A stretch of DNA of 64,000 bases from Apostichopus japonicus (Eukaryota > Echinodermata > Holothuroidea > Aspidochirotida > Stichopodidae): NCBI RefSeq assembly GCF_037975245.1, contig NC_092565.1:2863499-2927498 (forward strand), in the 5' to 3' direction. The notes beneath the pieces were generated by a model. The model saw nothing but the letters and a program-made list of their open reading frames with translations. It was not told the origin of the DNA and did not search any database. This document shows, piece after piece, positions 1-10,500 of this stretch (positions are counted from its first letter, which is position 1; each line of letters starts with the position of its first letter). The position numbers were made by a program, and so were the translations under genes.

Positions 1-136
1 TTTACTCGAAGGTGACGCCGCCACACTCTGCCATTTATGGTGTTTCTTGGGGAGGATTGTACACTAATATGTAGGTCACGCCAAGCAAAACCTTTATTCT
101 GAAAAAGTAAAATTTCTGACGTTATTGTGCCCTCTT

Positions 137-528
137 CAAGGGCGTAGGAACCGTAGCCCCCAGTGAAAAATATGGGGGGCGGAAGTATCATTCCGCCCCC
201 CCCCCCGCTTCGCAAGTCAGAAAGCCCCTTTTTCATTTCTCAATAAATGATAACAACATTCGTCATTTTACTCAGAACATTTTGGCAGAAAAAAAAGTCT
301 CATTTGGAGCACCAAATTGCATCTAAGGCCAGGTGAAAATGCAAAATTATTTACAAAATGGAGTGGGTTTTGAAGTGTGCTATATTGCACCAAATTGCAT
401 CTGAGGCCACCTGGAAATGCAAAAAATTTCCAAAGGGGAGGGGGACACCCCCTTAGACCTCTCCCCCAGGCCGGCCATCAGTCTTCAGCCCCCCCCCCCA
501 CACTCAAAAGTACCTTCCTACGCCACTG
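137..528. mobile_element. short hAT-like MITE (392 bp)
   Basis: Left end CAAGGGCGTAGGAA and right end (reversed) CAGTGGCGTAGGAA are inverted repeats. Flanks GCCCTCTT (129-136) and GTCCTCTT (529-536) give an 8-bp duplication with one mismatch. Inside are C/G runs and a direct repeat of CACCAAATTGCATCTRAGGC at about 310-329 and 389-408. TACGCCACTG ends like this one recur at 14820-14829, 51334-51343 and 54308-54317, so the family has several copies here. Confidence 0.75.
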
Positions 529-579
529 GTCCTCTTCATGTACTATTGCGCGATAGGGGCACAACCATCTCTTTTATAG

Positions 580-651
580 CAATGGGGAGGGGAGGGGAGG
601 GGAGGGGAGGGGAGGGGAGGGGAGGGGAGGGGAGGGGAGGGGAGGGGGATA
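580..651 (+). repeat. (GGGGA)n microsatellite
   Basis: About 14 copies of GGGGA run without break. All-purine with regular G4 blocks, so it could form G-quadruplexes. The short open frames across it are translations of the repeat and not genes. Confidence 0.95.
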
Positions 652-757
652 GGATATGATGGCATGTCGTGCAGGGCAGTGGTCTAAGAGGAGGGGTGTC
701 CTTTCCCATTTGAGAAATGTTTGGAAACTGGAGGGTGCTTAGTTGCACAAACGTTCT

Positions 758-1243
758 TTAATTTGCAACTTTTGAAACAACATTGAAGAAGTTTCGACTG
801 TTTAAGTTGTTGCCGCACATATATGTTATGTGTACTGTACATGTAACACTAGGGATTTTTGTAATATATATGTATAAACCATATTTGGGGAACTCGTGAA
901 AGCAAGTACACATCACAGGAAAATTATAGCTAACAATCAACTTAACAAATAAAACCTCACTATGGTTGTATAAGACCCAGCCAGTGTTGTTATGCTGGAA
1001 TTCTAAGTAATCTGCGAGAGTTCTCATTGTTAGTTCAAGAAAAATCGTGGTCACTGTGAAGGGCTGAGGATCCGCTTGCCTCAGGGCGGAAATACCTTGC
1101 GGATGTAGCTGGCAGTGAATAACGTCTATGTTGAATGATTGCCAAGCTTGACTCGACTGATTTAGAAATTGGTAAAATTCACTGACAGATCTCTTCGAAC
1201 AACCCCCCCCCCCCCCTTCCAAGTGATGTATTTTAATATACAT
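758..1243 (-). other. unassigned 161-codon open frame
   Basis: The longest uninterrupted frame in the first 20 kb, beginning with ATG at 1243. The part around residues 18-90 (SVSEFYQFLNQ, LHPQGISALRQADPQ) has ordinary protein-like composition, the rest is less convincing, and the N-terminus crosses a poly-G run. No family recognised and no clear splice sites. Could be chance. Confidence 0.15.
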
Positions 1244-1453
1244 GGTTTATAACATGCACATTACAATTAAAAGAATATTCAGGTGTGGAGGAAGACGTTT
1301 AACCTGGGAGGAGATGGGGTGGGAGGGGTAGGAGGGGGTGGGAGGGGGCACAAACTTAGAAGGACAGTGAGACATGTAACTTCAACGGGGAAAACAACAA
1401 AGTGGCCGCGATACTCGCCCACAAAATTGATGATCATCTCCATGGGTATGCTT

Positions 1454-2865
1454 TAGGGATGCACCGGATCCAAATTTTTGGATCCGGCCGGAACCGGATT
1501 TTGCCGGATAGTACATGAAATCCGGCCGGAACCGGATTTTTTCATTACACAAAAGAAAATCATTAATAAGAAGTAGAAGTATGAAACAAGGAGCAAATCT
1601 TAGGTGAGGTATATGCATATTATAAAGAAGGTGAAATTAAGACCCCATTTATGAGATTAAATATGACTTGAAGTGGTGTAATCTACATTCTGTAATAAAA
1701 TAACTGCAATATAATTGTTGACAAGCTTGAAGCTTGATACAGTATGTAAATTTGTTTGCTGGAAAAATACTGCATACTACCTATGAAGTTTGTTTTAAAA
1801 CGGGAAGCTACATTTCACAAATCTCATACTTTATACTGAATAAAAAGATTATTTAATTGTTGTAGTAACACTACTATCAGGATTTAGAATTGTCTTTCAT
1901 TATTCATTATTTGGTAACAAATTTTTACACTGCAATATTATCTGTAAAAAAAAAGAAAAAGCATTGTACCTTTCCAGAAGTGGAAGAAAATTCTCATCTA
2001 TCTTTTATCTATCCTTTAAAATGGAATTGAATGTTCATTAGAACACTTAATGATTTAGGTTTTTCATGAACTTTTAGGAACTTTCATGGTGACAAGAGAT
2101 ATCTCTTTCTGTGAGAAAATTAGACACTGTTTTTCTGTGACTGGCACCCCATTTGGTGGAAACTCTTCTGGTCCATTGCTTCATCTATTTATAAAAGTGC
2201 AAAGATTACAATTTGCATATTGCCATGACCACAAACAATAAGTAACAATTGACAGCTTTCTAGACAGGAAATGGACTGTAGTGGTCCACAAAAAGATCCA
2301 TTGTTTTGACTTAAGGTCCTAATGCACATGTTTGGATTTTGGACATTTCATTTCATGCAAGTGTTTCTCTCTGACCATATAAGAGATTGTTTCACACATA
2401 AAAATTCAGAGAAAACATGAATGCCAACAATAATGGGAAAGTAAAGATTCAATGGAACAGTATTTTGACTGATAAGTATATGAATGGTCTATTTTAACTG
2501 CACAATATTAAACTGATGAAGGCTGCAAGAAATGATTTCACTGTATTTGTTATATACAGCTTCATATTATTACAGTAGTTGTATTATTTTGGTTGATCTT
2601 TAGAAACAGTGGGTCAGACCATTGAGAAAATTAAATTAAACATGTTAAACCTAATTTTTCCTTACTTTGAATGTTTTTATTAATTTTTTATAATAGTTTA
2701 CATTGATTTAAGTTAATACCAACACCTTTTCAAGGAATAATTCAGGCCAGATTTTGAAAAAGATCCGGCCGGATATTTTTCAAAATCCGGCCGGAACCGG
2801 AACCGGATAATTTCTCACTATCCGGCCGGATAGTCCGGCCGGACCGGATATCCGGTGCATCCCTA
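1454..2865. mobile_element. 1.4-kb nonautonomous hAT-like element with CCGGCCGG-rich ends
   Basis: Termini are inverted: TAGGGATGCACCGGATCC at the left and TAGGGATGCACCGGATATCC reversed at the right. Flanks GTATGCTT (1446-1453) and GTATGCGT (2866-2873) form an 8-bp target duplication with one mismatch. TAGGGRTGCACCG termini with an 8-bp duplication are typical of hAT MITEs. Behind both ends lie clustered TCCGGCCGGA palindromes (1483-1535 and 2765-2855). The interior, about 1.2 kb, is very AT-rich with no transposase. Confidence 0.88.
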
Positions 2866-2873
2866 GTATGCGT

Positions 2874-5220
2874 ACCACAAATTCCTGTATTTGAATGTTT
2901 ATCACTAATAAGGCACTTTTTAAGTAATTTATGGAATTGTCAATAACGGGCACTTTTAAATAACAGAAGTGTATTTCCTTGTTATTGAAAAAAAATCGGG
3001 AAAAGGTGTCGTTCTTATAAAAGGAACACTTTATGAATAGGGTTTTTCGCAAAAGTAAGTGGGGTTGGGGGCGGGGGACGTTCGATTTAGTCGAACGTGC
3101 CCTCGGCAGCGACGATTCTGGGTGAAGTTTGTGTTGAAGGTGTTATAGGCTGGTGATACACGACCGCCAAAGGGAAAACAGGTACGTAAAAGCAAGGTTG
3201 TTCCTTTTGGTGAACCAAAACCGCATCGGAATATAACTTAAGGTTTGCAACTGAAACAAAATAATAGCCTATACGTTCAATTTGCGAAACACAAAATTTC
3301 CTTGGTTTGAGTCAACCGTTAAGTATTAAGTTTAAGTATATCGAATGGCTGTATAACTTACATACTATGATTGTAGCGTTTCCAATTGTGTTAAAATATC
3401 ACGTGGTCTAATCAGAATGACCAAAAGGTACAACCCAAAGTACATACCCAAACATGCAGATTTAAGAGAACATGCATTGTACTAACCAACAACAAACTAA
3501 CGGATGACGCAATGATGACGTAACATAGAGTGATTATTCCCTCATTGAGTTTGACAAACTTTGACGTTGTACATGTCATTTCTTGAAATATTTACAATTT
3601 ACATATAATACTTTTAGTTGATCTGCACATAATTTCTTGGTAAACTAATAACCGACCTAATCAAGGATGGCAGTCAACTTTATCATGCTGTGGGTAAACT
3701 CTACTTTACAAATCTGTTATCTTGAAATTCGCAGGCGGTCTACAACAAATACATGGTAACTGGAAGAAAATATAAAGGTCACGAGAAGTTGACTCTCAAA
3801 TCCATGCATCTCCTACTTTTGGTCAGAAGGATTAATTTATTTTAAAGAAAAGAAAAATGCTAACTCACTGTCAAGGAGACAATTTTATTAACTCTCCTAA
3901 ATATGCTATTTTTTTTCATCTGGCACGCACGCAAAGCTAAATATTATGAAATTATTCTATTCCCCAATGAGCCGACAAAGTGAATCCTTCAGACACCAAT
4001 AATTACTGAGACATATCAATCCCTTTAAACATATAAAGACTACGACTACCAGATCCGTGGCTTGCATATCACATTATCTGATTAACCGGTAAAGTGGATT
4101 AAACATTATATGACATTGATTTAATAAACTTCAAAAGCTCTTGAGTACAGCTTACACCAGTTAAAGGAGTATACCGAGATCATACATACCACAGATGGCT
4201 TAATACTGTATATGGACGAGATCCGGGCGAACTGACGTTACAGTGTAATTAATTGAACAGGTGTGTAAGGGTGGAGAGGTGGAGGGGTGGAGGGGGGCGA
4301 AGCTGGAGAAGACACACCTCCTCTAAAGAAACATCAGAATATTTGATGCTAAATGGTGTATTCTGAGGCATATGTAGACAATAAATTATAGGTGTATAAT
4401 TAGGTCTAACGCAAGTGTTAAAAAAGTACAATCGCATCATTGTTTGAGGCTGAAAAAAAGGGGGGGGGTGTACACCCCTTACTATGGTTTGACACAATAA
4501 ATGGGGTTGGACTGGGAAGGAAAGGCTCTTTCCAGAATCTGGAAGCAGTCTTCAAGAACAAGGACAGTTTGTCAGAACGTCGGTGGAAGAATTTGTAGCT
4601 CAGCAAGCTGCGATAGGTATCACCATCACTATAATTGTACTTAATATATCTTTTTGTTTATAACGTGAGAAGTGTCTCCAGTAGTGATGTAACAGCCATC
4701 CTGGCCCTAGTGCATATGTCAAGAATACATCAATAAGTATATATTATCGGGTTATATGCTGCTTTAATATTGAGCCGTTTAGTGGAAGAGCGAGCGAACA
4801 CCGGATATAGGGAAATGTGCTTGACTTGGCGCGCATCGATGTAATGTACGGTACCATTATTCAAACATATTATATAGAAAATGTTGTATGACCCTCTGCT
4901 TGCATTTCTAATCTGGGTTCGTAGTGTTATAAATAAACAGCAAAAACACAGGATATATACTGTCATCACTGTATAGAAAGATGACGATTGTCACTGTTGA
5001 AAGTGTGACAGAACAAATCATTTCTACGTAGTTTACTCATCTTTATAAATGTGTGCAGCATTTCTTTCATCGTAGAATAATCGATTGAGCAATATCATCA
5101 GTTAAATGGAATGTATAAAAGTAATATTTAATCTCGTGTCGTTTCATTTATCTCATTTCTGATGCAAATTCATCATCATCTAAGCTCATTGAGAGAGAGA
5201 GAGAGGTGGAGAGATGGAAA
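2874..5220. other. intergenic, nothing recognised
   Basis: AT-rich sequence with no convincing exon on either strand. A G-run at 4458-4467 and a GGTGGAGG tract near 4270-4300 are the only simple features before the GA/G tract at 5191-5242. Confidence 0.6.
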
Positions 5221-5242
5221 GCGGGGGGGGGGGGGGGGGGGA
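5191..5242. repeat. (GA)n followed by poly-G run
   Basis: GAGAGAGAGAGAG, a short purine spacer and then a run of about 18 G (5223-5241). Simple sequence; assembly errors are likely in such runs. Confidence 0.9.
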
Positions 5243-5334
5243 TTGCAATGTCAGCAGCGACTATACCACTGATCGCATAGTCGGTAATTACAGCTCCCGT
5301 TAGTTTCTGGACCCGTTAGTTTCCTCCCCGGAAG

Positions 5335-5818
5335 AAAACGTTAGTTTCCTCCCCTTAACCATAGAGGAGGAAAGTAACGTTTTTAAGGGGAGGAAACTAA
5401 CGTTTTTCAAGGGAGGAAAGAGAGAAAGCACATTGGCTAGGCTATGTGGCAAGCGTTTATTAAGGTAGTGAAGCAACTGTAGTAAATGTCATTTATGATT
5501 AAGTAGATTTTAAGTGAAAGAAAGTAACATATTTCTGGGACTCGGAGGCTATGTTGGAAGATATTATACAAGTTATATACACTCACACAACTTTCTTTAG
5601 CTTACTCTACAAAGAAAATATGCCGTCAGAGCCTACACCAGAACAAACAGTCTCCTCCCTTGAAAATAGTATGTTAGTTTCCTTAACTTCCAAACGCGTT
5701 ATTTCCTCCCTTATCGTTACTTGTCTCCCTTAAATCATTTCCTATAGTTATTCCACTAACTACATATATTCTTCCTACATAGCCTAGCCAATATGCCTCT
5801 ACTGAAAAACGCTCATAC
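5335..5818. mobile_element. MITE-like element with inverted repeats
   Basis: A hairpin of about 20 bp per arm (AACGTTAGTTTCCTCCCCTT at about 5337 against AAGGGGAGGAAACTAACGTT near 5385) lies at the left. ATTGGCTAGGCTATGT at 5432-5447 is matched by its exact reverse complement ACATAGCCTAGCCAAT at 5777-5792. Outside these, CGTTTTTCA on the left and its complement TGAAAAACG at about 5803-5811 continue the inverted match. TTAGTTTCCT motifs recur at 5293-5350 and 5665-5720. I could not fix the target duplication, so the borders are approximate. Confidence 0.5.
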
Positions 5819-6637
5819 TATTACGGTTAGATTTGTCTAACACGGCAACATGCAGAAACACTGTACTCAAAGCCGAAAGCTTCATTGGTACAAATCCTTT
5901 GACCAGCGGAGGCCAGACGGTCATTCCTCAGAAAGTTTGCTATTACTAAAAACATAGGGCCAGCACTGCTTGTCAACGTGAGAAGAAGAAAAAAATAGCA
6001 GTTAGGATAAAATTATCAAAGGAGTATTAAAATTGTACTTGGTACTATTAAAATTAGTAAATGTTGATAATATTATGTATTTAACATATCCTTCAATGTT
6101 AAAATATGTTGTGTTTGATACAGAAATTGTTAACCACATATACAATAATCCATGTACCGAAAGCGTTGTAGGTTAGTCCATTATGTTGATATGGGTAACG
6201 TTAGATGGCTTTAAATGAAAAACAAAATTGGATGTATATATCTATAAGAAAATAACTGCTTGTTTGGCAGATGGCGTATAAGGAACACATTTCCTTTTTA
6301 TGTAGGCCTTTTCTGAAGTAAAGTTCTCATTTGTCTACTCACAAATGTATATTACATGCCAACCTAACACAATGCGAGTAGAACCCCCGTGACAAATCTT
6401 ATGCGGTACAGGTAGAACCCCTGTAATGTCATCTGCGAATTAATCGGGTCACAATTCCGGAGTCTATATGCACGCTAATTTCTTCAATACCGCCCAAATT
6501 ACCTTTCGGGAAAACATTTAATACTGTAGTTTTGATTTATCTCCTTTTCTGCTCCAAATTCATCAACTTCAAAGATCATCATGAAACGGGTTGACGGTCG
6601 TATACGAACAGTCATGTGTTCCGAGAATGTTGTTAAT

Positions 6638-7216
6638 GTATCAATCTGTAAGAATCCTTCACAGTATCAATCCCTAAGAATATTTCACAGTATCAATCTG
6701 TAAGAATCCTTCACAGTATCAATCTGTAAGAACCATTCACAGTATCAATCTGTAAGAATCCTTCACAGTATCAATCTGTAAGAATCCTTCACAGTATCAA
6801 TCTGTAAGAATCCTTCACAGTATCAATCTGTAAGAACCATTCACAGTATCAATCTGTAAGAATCCTTCACAGTATCAATCCCTAAGAATATTTCACAGTA
6901 TCAATCTGTAAGAATCCTTCACAGTATCAATCTGTAAGAACCATTAACAGTATCAATCTGTAAGAACCATTAACAGTATCAATCTGTAAGAACCATTCAC
7001 AGTATCAATCTGTAAGAATCCTTCACAGTGTCAATCTGTAAGAATCCTTCACAGTGTCAATCTGTAAGAACCATTCACAGTATCAATCTGTAAGAATCCT
7101 TCACTGGATCAATCTGTAAGAATCCTTCACAGTATCAATCTGTAAGAATCCTTCACAGTATCAATCTGTAAGATTGTAAGAATCCTTCACAGGATCAATC
7201 TGTAAGAATCTTTCAC
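6638..7216 (+). repeat. 26-bp minisatellite, about 22 copies
   Basis: The unit is CAGTATCAATCTGTAAGAATCC plus TTCA. Variants alternate: one with CCCTAAGAATATTT, one with AAGAACCATTCAC and one with AACCATTAAC. The order of variants suggests block duplications within the array. One copy near 7165 carries a short internal duplication. No coding role is evident. Confidence 0.95.
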
Positions 7217-7350
7217 ATTATGTATATGGGTAGTCTATACTGTATGAATCATAACCAGGGGGTCGCCATGGGTTCAACCAGTTCTGTGTCTATAACCATG
7301 CATACAGGGAAATTCAAACCGCGTCCCTTCCTTTAACTAACGTAACAAAT
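7216..7350 (+). repeat. dispersed repeat, copy A
   Basis: Similar in sequence and order to 10331-10500: AGTCTATACT, then AATCATAACCAGGGGG, GGGTTCAACC, TTCTGTGT, GAAATTCAAACC and GTAACAAAT. Noncoding, unknown family. Confidence 0.7.
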
Positions 7351-9440
7351 AATGCATATTTAGGCTTCACTTTGTAATTCTGTCAATATTCATTTATGGT
7401 TTCATCAGAGTGTGGCAAATGGCTGTGGAAATCATAGAAATATTAAAGTTTATCTTTCAAATCAAATCCTGTAATTTCATTTTCCCTCTTTATGAAGCTG
7501 TCTAAACATTAAACAGTTAAGACACTCACCGAGTCATCGAATATTCATTTTGCTATTATTTCGGGGCTAAAGGTCACATAGTTTACCCCAACCCCCAACG
7601 ACGAGGGCGCAAAACTACCATTTGTAGCAGTGTAAACCAACCTCTCCATTGAATTGGCTTCTGATTAGCACATTGACCTTGGAGGAATAAAGGTGGCCAC
7701 CATGTGTTCGGAAAAAATAGCAAAATATTATCAAAAATTGTTGAATATTATGACTATCAAATTTTCCTTTGCGGAAGGAGTTTACAGTAAATTGTCCGTG
7801 ACCTGGGTTTTGACTAGCCAGTATTTAGGCCTGGGTGGTCTATTAATTGTTGACATATCAATCCATAGACTGTGGTTACGAAGATTAAGATTGTCAGGTC
7901 GAAAAATATTTCGTTCAAGCCTATGTGGGGGAGGGATATGTACAGGATTTGGTTGACGATATTCCACAGTGTTTACCTGTGGTCCCCCAAGATCACAGCC
8001 GTACATTTACGGACCTGTCCCGGATTAAGGGATAGCGTCTCGTGTCAGCAGTGATTAGGCGATGTATAGATAAGCTTACAGAGAATGGAGGGTCCTTAAA
8101 GATCATCGCTATTGGTCGCAAATATGGCTAGATAATCAAACAATTGGTCACTCATACTCTAACTTCAGCAAGCATTTTACTACCACACTCAACATACTGT
8201 TTTCCTCTCTGAAACATTTAATTGTCTAATTTAACCAGGGAAATTTAACTCTCCGACTGTCTAGAAGTAACTTAAAAAAAATCTGGGGCCAAAAGTGATG
8301 AGGCTTAGCCTATAAAGTAAGCTCTGAAGACAGATTGTAGTGTCCGTTAAAGCCAGCACTTTATCGTGAAGTAAACATTCGTCCTCTAGTGTGAATCGGC
8401 AATATTACTACGAAGCGACCATTGTTTCCGTCCAGAAAGGGGGGGGGGGGTATAATTGGGCCAGGGGAGAGGGGGTTGAACTAGTTTGTTTATTAAAGGT
8501 TTTTTATTTCGCCGAGGTGCCCTACATAATATCAGTAATATGAGCAACAATTTGTGTTTTATCGTTAAATTACACAGAATTGAAGGGACAAAACTGACTC
8601 TGCCGGTAGGCCATGTCAAAATATGATTGCAGTTAATGGAACTAAACTATGCCGCAGTCATTCGCTTTAACTAGCTATTAGTTGATAGTTCCTGCATACG
8701 GTTATGATAAAAAAGAGACAAATTTGTTTCATCCGTGCTGATTATTTGATCATAAGGTAGGTCAAAGCGAACACTGGCTCAAATTTAGTATCGGCAACAT
8801 CATTTGTTTCTTGAATTGAACTGTTGAATCTTACTCTAAGACAACCCAACTTGTTGTATTTTTAACGTTCCTCTTCTCTCGCCACCAAATACTACTGAAA
8901 CATACTCTTCATTATAACGTGTTGTAGTAATGGCTCAGCTGCAGATGCACAAATTTTGTGTTAAATTTGTCACACTCCGGCGTTAGTATGTACTCTTGGA
9001 AAGACAAGGGACTTGGAGACAGTATCTATTACTGTTATTGGTCGTCACCACGGTTCTACGACTGGGTGGGGGTGTTTGCATGGGGGGGGGGAGGTGTTGG
9101 TACGTTTTCTTGACAAACATCTGTTCGTCCCGAATATCCCATAGCCCATGCTCCTATAGCTCAGGCGTCATGGATATTGACTGTCCGTGCTACCAAAAAA
9201 ATAATGAACAATAAAGTCAACAATATTTTTCTTTCATAACCCGTCGAAATTTCAATTATGTATACATATGAGATAACATTTCGAGACAAAATGTCGACAA
9301 TTTTGGATACAGTGTCGAAAATTAGGGATAAAACGTCAAACATGACGATGTATAAGCGAAAATCATTCTATCATGAAGCATTTATTCTGAATAATTAATA
9401 GAATCACGGGAAGCGACGAGGGCAAAGAGAGTGTTTCGCC
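7351..9440. other. intergenic, nothing recognised
   Basis: No exon-like frame with splice signals on either strand. Short frames at 7693-8054 and 8996-9214 cross G-runs and show no family motif. A loose set of GTCGAAA-like words occurs at 9235-9335. Confidence 0.5.
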
Positions 9441-9449
9441 AGGACTCTA

Positions 9450-9812
9450 CAGCAGGGAGTTCCCTAACTTTATCCCCCCCCCCCACGAACCCCCAGTGGA
9501 TGTCAGAATTGTCCACGAACCTCCAACTTTTCGAGACACGATCTGAGTCATTATTATACTATAATACGCATAACAGGCTGTTCCATTATTCAATTATTTT
9601 ATTCCATACACGGTACGGTACCACTATGGCAACATATGCGTATGGAACGCGAAAAGAGTTTGTCGATACTTTTGTACATTACTAAATTATATGATATATC
9701 AGATTTTAGTTCAACAAAAGTACTCTAGTTTTGACTTTCAGAAACGTCTCACGAACCCCCTGGGATGGACTCACGTACCCCCTGGGGGTTCATGCACCCC
9801 AGCACAGGGAGC
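9450..9812. repeat. possible hAT-like MITE remnant
   Basis: CAGGGAGTTCCCTAAC, a C-run and ACGAACCCCC at about 9452-9492 resemble the common hAT end CAG-x-G-TTCCCAACC. ACGAACCCCCTGGG and GGGGGTTCATGCACCCC occur near 9752-9800. No clear target duplication was found. Confidence 0.35.
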
Positions 9813-10330
9813 CCATCAAGAAAACTCCCAAACATTATTAAGGAATAAAGAGTATAGCATAACAAGAAATAAAACCACTATTTGCCTGATTTATCGCATC
9901 TTCATTACGTACGGCTTATTATATACATATAGCCCCCAAACTTGTGTACGGTTTGTAACCTTCCTATAGTTTGAATCACACCGTGTGCCCTTTCTATAAA
10001 TGTAATTCAATAGATAGATGTGTAACAAAGTCACTCCATAATGAACTGAAAAATAACACATTCACTAAATGTTAATACACACTTTAAAATTAATTTCCGT
10101 GTGTGGATGTGTTGTTCATACAATAAACGTGATGTTTCGCATAATAATTCAATTGGACTCTTTTCTCAGGTCGCAACGTGACATACAAATGAACACACAC
10201 AGAACCATGTGTTTCATAATAATGTCAAAAGATGCTGCCTACTTACTTCAGTGGGGGGAGGGGTCACAGTGGAGGGGTAAATGGGGACGACATTCCATCA
10301 AATGTCCCCCCCCCCAAATACGATGTCTGT

Positions 10331-10500
10331 CATTATGTTAAAAGTCTATACTTTATGAGTCATAACCAGGGGGAAGTGCCATGATGGGTTCAACCCATTC
10401 TGTGTATGTTACTATATGCACACAGTGAAATTCAAACCACGCTCCTTCTTTAAGTGAAATTTAATTGACAAAAGTAATCATTATGGCTACGGTAACAAAT
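10331..10500 (+). repeat. dispersed repeat, copy B
   Basis: Second copy of the repeat at 7216-7350, same orientation, about 3.1 kb away, with small insertions (for example about 30 extra bases before GTAACAAAT). Shared blocks are long enough to exclude chance. Confidence 0.7.

Noticed and set aside
417-748. Gly/Arg/Glu-rich and Pro/Leu/Ser-rich frames
   Set aside because: Translations of the (GGGGA)n microsatellite.
6638-7216. Regularly repeated units that could suggest a CRISPR array
   Set aside because: Units abut with no unique spacers, and the DNA is clearly eukaryotic; it is a minisatellite.
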